Shown: piece after piece, positions 14,038-24,420 of the stretch
How the letters are laid out: each line of letters begins with the position of its first letter
Position numbering within the stretch: position 1 is the first letter of the stretch
Source of the DNA: Parus major
Lineage: Eukaryota; Chordata; Aves; Passeriformes; Paridae
Direction of reading: 5' to 3'
DNA length: 64,000 nucleotides
Assembly (NCBI RefSeq): GCF_001522545.3
Contig: NC_031769.1
Location: forward strand, 75,453,538 to 75,517,537
Translations under genes and position numbers: made by a program
Notes under the pieces: generated by a model
What the model was told of the DNA's origin: nothing
What the model saw: only the letters and a program-made list of their open reading frames with translations
Databases searched by the model: none

Positions 14038-14388
14038 TGAATGCTGAATGCGAGAATGCAGGCAGGGAGCACAGAGCCTGTGTGAAACTAAGTCACACAA
14101 GCTTCACTCTGGCCTGAGAAATCATAAGGAGGAATCCAAACAGTCCTTGAAGATGGAAAACAACCTTTGCAGGTGTTGCTTGGATCCTTATTCTTTACTT
14201 GCAAGAAACAGTCAAGGGGTGTTGTTCCCAATTGTCCAATGATGGTGATGTGTTGGTTTAATGACCAATGAGGGTTTTACCTCTTGGACCTGTCTATAAA
14301 AGAAGATCTGGAATAATAAAACTTGCTCTCTTGTGCAACCCAGAAGAGAGTCCATGATGTGCTTCTCCATTCCCAATACAGTGCGACA
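14038..14388 (+). mobile_element. Second solo LTR nested in the first
   Basis: This 351-bp element starts TGAATGC and ends GCGACA. It is flanked directly by GTTGTTA at 14031-14037 and again at 14389-14395, a target-site duplication of 6-7 bp. The interrupted LTR resumes immediately after it. Internal signals fit an LTR promoter and polyadenylation region: TATAAAAG at 14294-14301 and AATAAA at 14315-14320, followed by about 70 bp. A diverged copy in the opposite orientation lies at about 29282-29620, which confirms that this is a repeat family. No retroviral coding sequence is attached. The duplication length would suit an ERVK- or ERV1-like integrase, but the family name is unknown to me. Confidence 0.8.
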
Positions 14389-14554
14389 GTTGTTACTATT
14401 TTACCTTCCTTTTTAGTTCTCCTGCACTGTCTTTATCTCAAACCAGGAGTTTTACCTTTTTTCCAATTCTCTTCCCCATCCCCCTGATGGGGGGGGGGGG
14501 GAGAAGTGAGGGAACAACTGTGTGGTATTTATCTGCCTGACAGGTTAAACCACA

Positions 14555-17500
14555 AGGGCCTTCATTATAATCATAACTTAAAAAACTAAAGCTAAGTGCC
14601 CAACAGCACAAGGGAGGGAAAAAAAGCAAACCAAAAAACAACAAACCAACCAACAAACCAGGGGGAAAAAAACTTCCACCACCAACCCACCCACTTTTGG
14701 CCTCAACTTTTTGACTTCAGAATTCCTGGAACGACAAACAAAATAATACAACAAATAACAGAATGAAACAAAAGATGACAGTGTTACAGCTGCTGAGCTT
14801 TTTCATAAAGCATTAAAAATGCATGCATTGTGCATCTAGATGATGGCAAATCTGTCTCTAGCATTAGATGCAGAGGCAAGAAGTACTTTGTCCTCACAAT
14901 CATGCTGCATAGATATGCTTCTCTTGTAAATTGTTCACTACATCTCTTGCTGTGACCATGTACAGTAACTGGAACATCACAGTTAGAGATGGACAGGATA
15001 AACAAAAGCAACCTGACCCACCAAGAAAGCATCTGCCAGCACTCAAGCCATTGTTCTGCACAATATCAAGGCTTGAATTCTGACATAATCCCCTGACATC
15101 TTGGGTGATGTCAGCATGAGCAGCTATTAGAATGAAGAATGATCCCCCACAAGACATTAATTCAGAAATAATCGATGGTCTCACAATATGTATTTCTCCC
15201 TTAACAGTCTCCTAAATGGACTTTTAATACATTTGAGCCAGAAGGAAAAGCAGGCCTTTTAAGAAAGCTTGTGATATTTTTGTCTTGTGCCAAAGCCTTC
15301 TGAATTTTTAGCTTTTCCAGCTCCTTGAAGTTTAATTCCACACTTTTGCTTTGATATAATAAAAGCTCCTCATTCCTTTCCAACGATGCTCAGAGCTTTA
15401 ACAGTACAACTAAGCAAAACCAACCTACAGATTTTACCTTCCCCCAGTCCTTCTCACCCCCTCCCTCAATTCCCATTTAAGGAGAGAACGTTCTCCTATC
15501 TGAATCCATACCTAGTAGTTTGGCAGAGATGAGTATCATGGAAAATAAGGAAAGAAGAAAGCAGGGAGAAAAAAGAGATCACCTCCCCATTTATATTTCA
15601 GCCTTGAAAACTTCTGCTCCAATCCTTTCTAATATACAACTTTCTAATATACAACAATTTCTTGTCCTACCATCCTCCAATAAAGTCTAGCAGTTTTTTC
15701 TCTAGTAAAGGATTCAAATCCTTGCTGCCAGTTAGTTTTGATATCTACAAATATATGAAGCATGCACAGACACAGAACCCTGTTGCAACTCCTTGACCAA
15801 AAATATGTTTAAGAGTAAAATCAGAGTCACAGAACCACAGATCATTCACTAAGAGCAACATCAGCAGTGAAAGAGATCTAGATGACATTTAATGGATTCC
15901 CATCCTCACAGCTTGAAAATTTAAATACCTGAAAATGACCTAAAAATAAAGTTAAGCAAAGCAAAAAGGTAACTTCTGAAAACTTAAGTCTATGCTACAA
16001 ACCAACAACATGAGTTTGGACAGAGCTGCAGCCACTAGATCAAGTCATCAAAAGGAAGAATTTAAACGCTGGTCACTGAAAGAAGTCTCTATATGTTCAT
16101 CAAGTGCTAATCTCCACCATGAAAAGAGTTCAAAGACGTACAGATTCTCCCTGCTTATTGATTTTCTCACCAGGGATGCATAATGGAAGAATGATACTGG
16201 TCTCATGGAGTATTATTCACCCTTACTTAGCTGTCTTCAGCAGCCACAGGCTCAGTGCTTGGATACAGACACTTAGTTTCTCAGATTTCTCTGCTGACAC
16301 AAATTCTGCAGCAAGAGCGAGAAGGCAGTGCAAGGACCATGCTCTGATGTTTACTGTGTGAACAAATGTAGAAATCCGTACTGCTGCACAGCAGGAGAGC
16401 TCTTTCCCTGGGCTATAGGTTTTTTCCAACAGGATGGTATGGTATTTCCTCTATGGTTTGTCTGCCAGGAAAGCCATTTCCTATTTTTGTCCCCTTATGA
16501 GCTAGTAGAAGCTGGCATTGATGGAGGCTGGGAAGAATGAGAGGTTGGTTTGCTAGTGGTTTAACCAAACATGTGTTTACAATTATCCCGTTCATCCCTG
16601 TCTGTGCAAAACTGTCTTTTTTGGAACATCCCCATGGTCCTTGGATATGGCCTCCAAAAAAGCTGAAACAGACTCACTAAGAAATACATTGTTTGACTAT
16701 TACAGCTAGAGCAACAAAACTGTCCAATGGTTAATATTGCAACCATTAATGTAATTGTTGGGCATTAAGATCAACATAGCTGCTCTATTTGTTGCTGTTG
16801 GCCTAAGGACAACAGCTCAACAGCAGGAGGGTAAGATAATAGGAAAGCCTCTTGCAGTCTTCCCCTGGAGTCCAACAAAAGAATACAACAGAAACAGGGT
16901 ACTCTGTTTCTTTCTCAAATATTCTACAGCATCTGCCCACAAAAAGAGAATGCAGAGATAACCATGGTGTTCACAATGAGTTTGTCTAGGGCACTCATCA
17001 CTTCTGCATCCAAAGACCGTGACTATAACTATTGTCCCAAAGCACTTTTCAGAAATACATAGCACAATATAATCAAGACTTTCAACCCCCTTAACCCCCT
17101 CCCCAGTTCTCACTTTAGAGAAGAATAAACAGTCTGTTCCATCATCATGTGGTAAAAGGGGAATTTCTCACTGCTGATCCCTTAGCCAAGAAGAGGTCAA
17201 ACTATTCTAGAAAATATGCCTTATCCCATTGTAACTGAAAAAACAATCTCAAAGACAGCAGTCTTGAAAGTTGCAGAGGTCCAAAAGAAACATATTTCAC
17301 CTCTCTCAGTATCAATGAGGTAGACTTTCACACCATGTGCCTAGACTATTGCAGATCTAGTTTGGCAACCCACAAGTTTAATATAATCTGTAATTATATT
17401 TCATATCATACATCAGAGAACTACACATTTTCCTCTACCATTTTACTCACTTCAAAATCATCATTTGACACACAGGGATATAATGACTTACCAAAGGTTT

Positions 17501-20500
17501 CTGAAAGGATTCAGGAAGAAGAAGGTCCCTCACACTAATTCACAGTAGTAGTTACATGTTATCCATGATACAGGAGAAGGTGTCCTACTCTGCTAAAAAG
17601 ATCATCCATTTTAAAACAACTGATCTTCACGACAGCTTTTGCATTCAGGAGTGGTAATCTGCATTCCCCATGGGTTAACTAATTGGGATGCAATTAGCAG
17701 GTTTCATTAAAAACTCTCTTGGCTTGTAAATGAGCATTAGTGTTGGGCTTTTAAGAACCCATCCTTACTCATCCTGACTATATTTTTGTTTGATCCACAC
17801 CTGAGTCTCTGGTCAACGCCACTACAGGTTGATTGCCTGTAAAAACCCAAACAACAGTCATAAAGCTGCTGCCACCTTCTAGCAAAAAGTGACTCACCCA
17901 GTGCTCATAATCTCATATTTTTGTGACTCCTCACCATGAAACAGAATTCCCTGGTCTTTTCTGTTACAGGTATCAGGAAAGACAGAATTATTCACAAGGG
18001 CACTACTCTAAAGCAGAGGATGAACTTGCAATGCCTTCAGTCCTGAAATACACGTCCATATGCCCTGTATGAACTGATCCACTTATGACTTATGAAAGAT
18101 CCTAGGAAGGCAAAGAGGGAAGGAAGTTTTCAGTCAATGGATGCACAATAGTGTGAATGTGAACATCGCTTTAATAATGAGTTTCAGGATACCTTGGCAC
18201 TGATATTCAGTGTTCCTATGTACATTCGAAGTCCAAAAGCTGCTAGAAACCAAAAACAGCATAATTTCCAGATTATTGGACTCATACAAAAAACATAGTG
18301 TCTGTCTGTCTCTCTACATATGTACCTGCTGACAAGATGGCATCCAGGGGGAATAAAGCATATAAGAAAAGGGAATGCTGAATATATACAACCACATCTT
18401 ATAAAGTCAGGCTATTCTAGTTGTTTCATCACTGAAGACTTCAAGTGACTGTTTTTGGACGGGACACTTTACACTGATCAACAGTTTTCTTTAATGATGC
18501 TATCATAGTGGAATCTGGCTTTCTCTCCACATTCCCGATGCAACAGAGGAGCCATATTGAGCTAAAGAGAGAACTGCTGTCCAATTCAACAGATGGCATG
18601 AGAATAAAAAAGACCTGGCATGGGACTAGTTCAGAAGTGCACAGTTCAACATGTATAAAGAAAGAGAAATCAGTGAGGTGGCATCTGTTTACTTCATGAT
18701 ATTATGTTTCAAAACAGCCACTGGTTTGGGAGAAAATATAATGGGAATCAAGACTATTTTGCCACATCCAAGTTTAGATTGCAACATGCTCTCTGGACCA
18801 GCAGGCAATGTAGAGATAGCAAACCTGTAAATAAAGCTCAATGTTAATAAAGGGATTCCTTGGCAACCTCATTCCTTGTAATTCCTAAAAAAGATTGTGG
18901 GGTTTCAACTTTTCGGTAAAGGATCTCCATTCCTAGATTTCCCTGGGTGAAGAGTTGCAACTGGTGTATTTTGGATATGGCCAGGAGCAGGTCCAGTTTC
19001 CAAGAAAAACAATCATAACTTCTTAGCCTGCTTTCCTACAGAAGGAGGCTTATGCAATCACACTGTAGCCAAGCCAGTTGGCAAGCTGCGTGCAAGCCTG
19101 ACAGAGGGCAGAGGTCTCAGGAGTTATCTTCCTTGTTTATGAAAACACTGAGCCAGGTGGGCACACTTAAGAAACACTGCACTGTGAACTGACATCAATA
19201 CTCTCATAGCTGAGATAAATCCAAAGAAAAGCATGTTTCCTTAGTCTTAGTATGGACAAAAATGTTGGCACAAAGTGAAGAGAAGCTTTTCCTCTGACAA
19301 AGTTCACTCAGAGGTTTAGAAGAAAAAGGCCAACAGAAAATAAATAATAAGGGGTTTCACCACAGCGTTTGCTGCAACCAGTGAAATTTTTAATGGAGCA
19401 AATACTTAAATGCATCCAAAAAATGTATACCACTGGGCATCAAAAGGCACCCCTCCACCATTTCAGTGGTCTGAAGAAGCACCCGAGTGCATTTCAAACA
19501 CAAATATACACACACACTTCGCAAGACAGAGCTGAGCTGGTAAAAGCAAAAGTTATACCTAGAAACCTGGCCTCATTTAGCACCATCATCTCCATAACCA
19601 CATGCAGAGAGGCACAGCAAAAGGGAGCAACTGTAAGGTCCCATCCAGAGTAACACCACCCAGGAGCCCCTCAGTTTGCCCGCTGCAACTGCTACACGTA
19701 CTTCAGGGAAGCTGACAGTGCCTCATAATCTAGAGGGATATCTGCTCCTTTGGGGCCGTCAGAAAACAAATTCTCAGTGCAACACTCGGGCGCTGCTGGC
19801 AGAAGCAGTGCATGACCCAGCTATGCCTCTCCTCTGCCAGCTGGGAACTCCCTGCCTCAGAAGGATACTTTTGCCAGAAAGATCGAGATACTTCTTGCCC
19901 ATTTACATCCCAAGCACAGATGAGAACATGACCAAAGAAAACCTTCATAACAATTCTTGCTAGAGTAATTTAAGCACTTGCAAGACAGAAGGCTGCAAAT
20001 GCTTGTTTTATTCACAGAGTGCACACTATACACTTCAGCAGAATTGAGATACAGAGATACATTTTGCATTTAAGCAGCGCTTTTAGACTATGCATTAAAA
20101 AAATACAGGAATACGCTACTGAAATCCAGGTGTGGCTGTATAAGGCTGTGAGGATAAAAGCCAATTCACACAGTGCTAAGAGAGGGAATAGTTTGATTAA
20201 CAAAATCAAAGAAAACCATGGAAATACAAGATCTTCAATATGTAGCCAGAGCAAACAAGATCTACTTTAAGACCCAATAATGTCCAAGTGAAGAAAATAA
20301 ATCAGACTATAACATGGTAAAATGATCACCAGAGTCTGCTGCTCTATCAGTTTACTGTTTGCAGTAAGGCTACCAAGCCTTACTCTGCAGGCTCTGCAGT
20401 TTCCTCTACACTGTGCTGAATTTTAAAGAGTCCAGTGTTAGAGAAAGAAAACCCAAGCAGCTCTGATATTAACATATACCTGTACAAAGGTAGCCAGAGG

Positions 20501-21379
20501 AATACAGCTCTGGAACAGCTTTCCTTCTTATGCTGCTCTGAGAGGTTAAGCCCTGGAGGAAAACTAACAACATGGGAAGAGCATCCCCTGCTTACATCCC
20601 GCACTCTGCCTCAGCCCCAAAATGATCATGAAGCACAGCCAGAACTCTCATCTAAAGTTTCAAGCATATTTCTCGTTTTCCAAGCAGGTTTTCTAATCTC
20701 CATGTGTTTGTGATTTTTTTTTTAACCCGCCCTCATAACTCACTCCTTTTAATCCTAGGATTAGCCTTATTGCCCTTCTCTGTACCTTTTCTAGAGCTGT
20801 AAGTACAACTACTAGCCTCAGAACACAGGAATAGATGGAGCTGGAGTGCTAATGCACCCCTGCTACACAACCCACAACATCTCCATTAAAACAGATGAAC
20901 ACCTTTATGGGGCAAAAGAATTTCAACTGCCCTTCAGAAGCATAACTGAAGGTGGCAGATGCCCACATCCCTTCTATTCTGCTTTGCCCCAACTCCAAAT
21001 TCATTCTGCCTTAGTAAAGAGAAAAGCAAACCACATTCTTTGGGTCTGTTTTAGAAAATCCGATCAATACTGCTTTGACATACGAGCAACACATGTCCCC
21101 ATTTCAACGAATGGGAGCATTTCAGCCAGACCACCACTTCAGATGAAGTGGGGCTCCTGGCTGCTGAATCAGCACTTTCCACCCTGCTGGCAATACGAAG
21201 TTATGCGACGCTTCAAAGAAAAGCGGGGAAAAGGGGGAAAGGGGTGGGAGGGGGCGATGACACTTAAGCAACAGAAGCAGGCAAGAGGATTGTGCAGGAG
21301 TTCATCTGCCAAAACAATTAACTGCAAACTGTTATAAAGATGCCACAGTTTCAGCCCCGGCTTGCAGTACCATAGTTAT
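14555..21379. other. AT-rich region without a confidently called gene
   Basis: Nothing here is supportable as a gene. A 94-codon minus-strand frame (15184-14900) and an overlapping-edge frame (15383-15201) look protein-like to the eye, but they are in different frames with no intron-sized gap between them and no recognisable domain. A 15-bp tandem duplication lies at 15625-15654. A possible, strongly degraded CR1 tail on the minus strand is near 15825-15900. A plus-strand frame of 163 codons (20846-21337) ends at the edge of the CpG island and has no recognised content. Confidence 0.55.
15625..15654 (+). repeat. 15-bp tandem duplication
   Basis: CTTTCTAATATACAA occurs twice head to tail with no spacer. 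It is a small local duplication, most simply explained by replication slippage, with no sign of function. Confidence 0.8.
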
Positions 21380-22095
21380 ACAATGAGAGCCATGCGTGCG
21401 CGCCTCTCCCCGGCGGGGAGCTGGGGCAGGAGAAGCTCCGCACCGCCCCCCAGGGAGGGTCTCCCGGGCTAGCGAGGGGCTGTCAGCACGGCCGGGGACT
21501 CGGCAGGGCCGCTCTCCCGTGGGCACACGGCCGCCCGGCTGCCGCCGCACATCCCCGCCGCGGATGAGCAGGAAGGTGGCAGCACTCCGGGGTGGCATTT
21601 CTGCGAACTGCCCATCCGCCAGCCCTCCCGCAAACCCTAAACGGAGGGAGGGGAATACCGGGAGTTTCAGCGGCAGCAGCACCACCAGCAGTTGGCGGGG
21701 CAGCTCCTCGCTCTCCAGCGCGGGGCGACGGGAAAGCCCGGCTCCCGGCACCGCCGGGGCGAGGCGCGCAGCCGGCGAGCAAACAAAACGCGGCAAGGAA
21801 GCCCCGAGACGAGAAAAAGGGCCGATCCCCCGAGCCCCGCGACCGCCGGCCGAACCCCGTCCGACCCCGAGGGCTCCGCGCCGGGCGGGGCGCGTTCCCC
21901 GCGGGCACTGGGGGGGGCTCGCCAGCGGCCCCAGGAAAAGGAAGTTTGCTCTCCTCCTCCTCCCACCGGCCTCCGCTACCGAGGAGCCGGCGAGCCCTCA
22001 CCCACCCCGCCCTGGCCTCACCCCGCTGCGGCTCCCCAGGGGCAGCAGCAGCCGCCGCCCCCCTGCGCGCCCCGCGCTGCCCCCCGGCCCCTTAC

Positions 22096-22290
22096 CTGCT
22101 GGCCGGCCGGCCGGCCGGCACCGTCCCCGCCGGGCGCTGCGCACCCGCCAAGTTTGGGGCGGGCGCAGGGGGTCAGGGGAAGGGTCGTGCGCGGCGGTAG
22201 CGAGGACGGGAGCGCGGGCAGGGAGGGGGATCCTCCGGGCGGCGGGGTGGAGTGGGGCGCAGGCGGGGGAGAGCGAGCTCTCGGAGCCAC
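22096..22290 (-). other. Possible non-coding first exon, minus strand
   Basis: On the minus strand the motif CAG|GTAAGG gives a near-consensus 5' splice site, with the exon ending at 22096. Upstream on that strand lies GC-box-rich CpG-island sequence without a TATA box, so a transcription start within about 200 bp is plausible; the right-hand limit given is a guess. Just before the donor the exon contains a GGCC tandem (about 22101-22117). No protein start could be assigned, so the exon is probably 5' untranslated. Confidence 0.4.
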
Positions 22291-22294
22291 GCGC

Positions 22295-22416
22295 TTCAAA
22301 ACCAACAATAACAAAAGAAAAAATTAAAACTGAAAAAAAAATCAAATTAAAATCAAACAATTAAAAAACAAACAAACAAATAAATTTAAAAAGTAAAAAA
22401 AAAAAAAAAAAAAAAA
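22295..22416 (+). repeat. A-rich tract inside the CpG island
   Basis: For about 120 bases the plus strand is almost only A with scattered T, C and very few G, ending in an uninterrupted run of 22 A at 22395-22416. It divides the CpG island in two. Such poly(dA:dT) tracts exclude nucleosomes and are often found at promoters; that role here is inference. It does not look like a retroposon tail, because no element precedes it. Confidence 0.8.
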
Positions 22417-22740
22417 GGTGGTGGGGGGGAAGGGCAAAACACACCCAACGCGAACGGGGACGTTCGCGCCTCGGCAAGGCGACCCCGGATTGCGGGAGGG
22501 ATCTGCAGAGAAAACTTCTGCCTGCCTGTCCGCGCTGCTGCTGCCGCCGCCGGCTCCGCTGCTAACGGCACCCGCCGCCGCCTTCTCCCCTCACGCCCAC
22601 CTGACTCCAGGCGGGCCCCGCCCCGCTCCCGCCCCCTGCCCGCCCTCCCGGGTCCCGGGGCGAGCGGCTCTGGAGGCGGCAGATCGTGGGGCTGTGGTGG
22701 GACTCCTGCCCTCTAACAAAAGCTCGCTCGCAGGTAGCAC

Positions 22741-24095
22741 TGGTGCGTGCTTTTCATGGGAAGGGCTGTTTTTTCTCCAAAATAAAATCAGCGGAGCATA
22801 TTCACAGGCGAAGCATTTGTGCTTGGATTTTTTCTTTAGCCTCGTCGGTCCCGTTGTCACGTTTTTCCTCGCAAAACTCCTCAGGGCAAGTGCCCCAGCC
22901 CCTCTTCCTGTGCTCCAGACAGCACGGAGCAGGCTCTCGGCATGTGCCAACTCTACGGCTGGGCTTTTTAGAGCTCCTCCGTACTGCAAAGCGCCCTGCT
23001 CTCCCGGCATCCTCAGGCTGCCACTAGCAGTCGTACGGACTGCTGCTGGGAGCTTCTGTGCACTGGGACCTTTGCTATTTCACCACTGTAGCTCCGAGCC
23101 ATCTGATTTGCAAGTAGCTTGCAAATAACTCGGACTGTGGAAAAGCTCTTTTAAGGGAAGCAAAGCTGCACGCTACTGTTTTAAAGTGTATTGACTTCCA
23201 ACAAGAGCCGTCACTCTATGAGGAGAGGAATATTTACTTCACTAGACGCAAAAACACCTCCCATAAGAAAGTGGTCAGCCTTATTTAAAGAAATTGAGCC
23301 CAAGGAGAAGTGGGAGAAATCTCTGGGTTTTTCCTCCTATACAGATACGTGTACACTACTGGGAGTATTGTGGCTGAGCGCCCGAGCTGAATATATTTCG
23401 AAATGTAACATGATACCTTCTTCGCTCTTGCTTTTTCTTCTACTGTGGCTCTTTTTTACTGTATGCAAAGGAATGCTCTTCTTATCAGCCTCCCCCTCCC
23501 GGTCCCCTTGCTTCCAGCCATGCTCTGTTCTCTGTTCTCACCACTCGCTCTCCCTGTTCAAGTCCTCAAATAATCTCTCTAGTTTGCCTGAGTGTGTCAC
23601 CTCAGCCTCTTGGATCCACGTGCGACTCTGCTGCCTGTTCACTGCTCACCCTGCTCATGCCACCAGCCCCCCGGCTTCTCCTCGTCAGCGTGCTTCCTTC
23701 GGCCGTCTCCACTTGATGCAGTGTTGTACGTTGCTCTTCAGTCTGTCAGCGCCACTGCTGCCTGTCCTGCCCTGTCCTGCCCCAGTCCATTAGGAGCTTG
23801 TTCTGTGGGCTGTCACTTCCCAGCCCTGTTCAGCCCTCTCTTCCCACTGCTAGGCTGGTCTGGTCTGCCTTCTTGTGAACCACTCACTATACACCCTGTG
23901 ATCTTGCCTTTTGTGGGTCCAGCCTCAGAGTGCTGGTGCCTCACCAAAGGAGAAGATGTCTCTTGTCCAGATTATTTGTTTAGTGAAAAGGTGAATGCAG
24001 GTGGTATCTGATTCTGCCTGAAATTACTCCAGAGGCAAGGAGACACCTACTCGCAGTAGGCTGGCATCACAGTCCTACATGCTTACATAAGAAAC
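22741..24095. other. Flank downstream of the CpG island, no gene called
   Basis: GC content falls back towards the regional level. A 236-codon plus-strand open frame (22418-23128) starts in the island and a 200-codon one follows (23191-23793). Both lie in C/T-rich, stop-poor sequence and show no domain, signal peptide or repeat I recognise. They could be parts of a rightward non-coding transcript, but the sequence gives no firm support. Confidence 0.45.
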
Positions 24096-24420
24096 TTCCT
24101 GCGCATGTAGATCCTGCCCAGATTGGAAAGGAACTACAAAGGTCACCTGGGTCAACTTTTTATGGGAAAGGGATGATGAGATTGTCACTCTGTTCAATTG
24201 CATCTTGAAAGCCCCCAGTTGTGGGGACTCCACCCCATCCCTGGGGATGATTTTTCCAGTGGGTGATTGTTCCAACTGTAAAAAAATTATTTTTTTCAGT
24301 GATTCAAAATCAAGGTGAGACCTCTCCTTGTGCAACTTGTACCTGTTACCGCTTGTCTGCTCCCTGTGCCTCCCTGTGAAGAGAAAATCTCCATCTTTTT
24401 TGCAGCCGTGCATTTACCTG
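24096..24420 (-). mobile_element. CR1-type LINE fragment, 3' region
   Basis: Read on the minus strand, this matches the usual 3' part of an avian CR1: a segment describing GGAGAGGTCTCACCTTGA, then CCCCAGGGATGGGGTGGAGT, then a stretch ending in CCTTTCCAATCTGGGC. The 112-codon minus-strand frame across it is decayed repeat sequence and not a host gene. Several indels against the CR1 pattern that I remember indicate an old, 5'-truncated copy. Ends are approximate. Confidence 0.65.

Larger units (their letters stand above)
13662..14554 (+). mobile_element. Solo LTR of an avian endogenous retrovirus, interrupted
   Basis: The element begins TGTCCTGGTTTCAACTGGGG and ends GGTTAAACCACA, the TG...CA form of an LTR. 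Its opening and its tail (the tract around GTCTTTATCTCAAACC, a C-rich then G-rich segment, then the terminal TTAAACCACA) resemble an LTR family I recall as common in bird genomes, probably ERVL-like; no search was run. A younger LTR sits inside it at 14038-14388; without that insert and its 7-bp duplication the element is about 535 bp. A 13-base G run (14489-14501) lies near its 3' end. No internal gag, pol or env sequence is next to it, so it is a solo LTR. A flanking duplication is not clear: CACAAGCC before and CACAAGGGCC after are only similar. Confidence 0.75.
21380..22740. promoter_or_regulatory. CpG island, likely promoter
   Basis: Sequence composition changes abruptly from the AT-rich surroundings to very GC- and CpG-dense DNA from about 21385 to 22290 and again from about 22430 to 22720. 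The two halves are separated by an A-rich tract. GC boxes such as GGGGCGGG (around 22156) are present and I see no TATA box, as expected for a housekeeping or developmental CpG-island promoter. Long open frames in several reading frames here are a by-product of low stop-codon frequency and are not called as genes. A minus-strand splice donor at 22096/22095 suggests transcription to the left. A weaker plus-strand donor (CAG|GTAGCA, near 22733) leaves room for a divergent transcript to the right. Confidence 0.85.

Noticed and set aside
14900..15383. Protein-like minus-strand frames of 94 and 60 codons
   Set aside because: They are in different frames with no room for an intron between them, the upstream one starts at a TTG, and no domain is recognisable.
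15825..15900. Possible CR1 tail on the minus strand (GAGTCACAGAACCACAGATC)
   Set aside because: The similarity to a CR1 terminus is too short and degenerate to call without a search.
20731..20830. CR1-like phrase CCCTTCTCTGTACCTTTTCT
   Set aside because: Only a vague resemblance to an old CR1 in reverse orientation; not enough matching sequence.
21396..22364. 322-codon plus-strand open frame and many overlapping frames in the CpG island
   Set aside because: GC-rich sequence has few stop codons, so several frames on both strands are open at once. The translations are Arg/Pro/Gly/Ala-rich with no domain, as expected for non-coding island DNA.
22418..23793. Plus-strand open frames of 236 and 200 codons after the island
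   Set aside because: They lie in C/T-rich, stop-poor sequence and show no recognisable motif or splice structure that would support a gene.
24075..24413. 112-codon minus-strand open frame
   Set aside because: It coincides with a CR1 fragment and is decayed repeat sequence.
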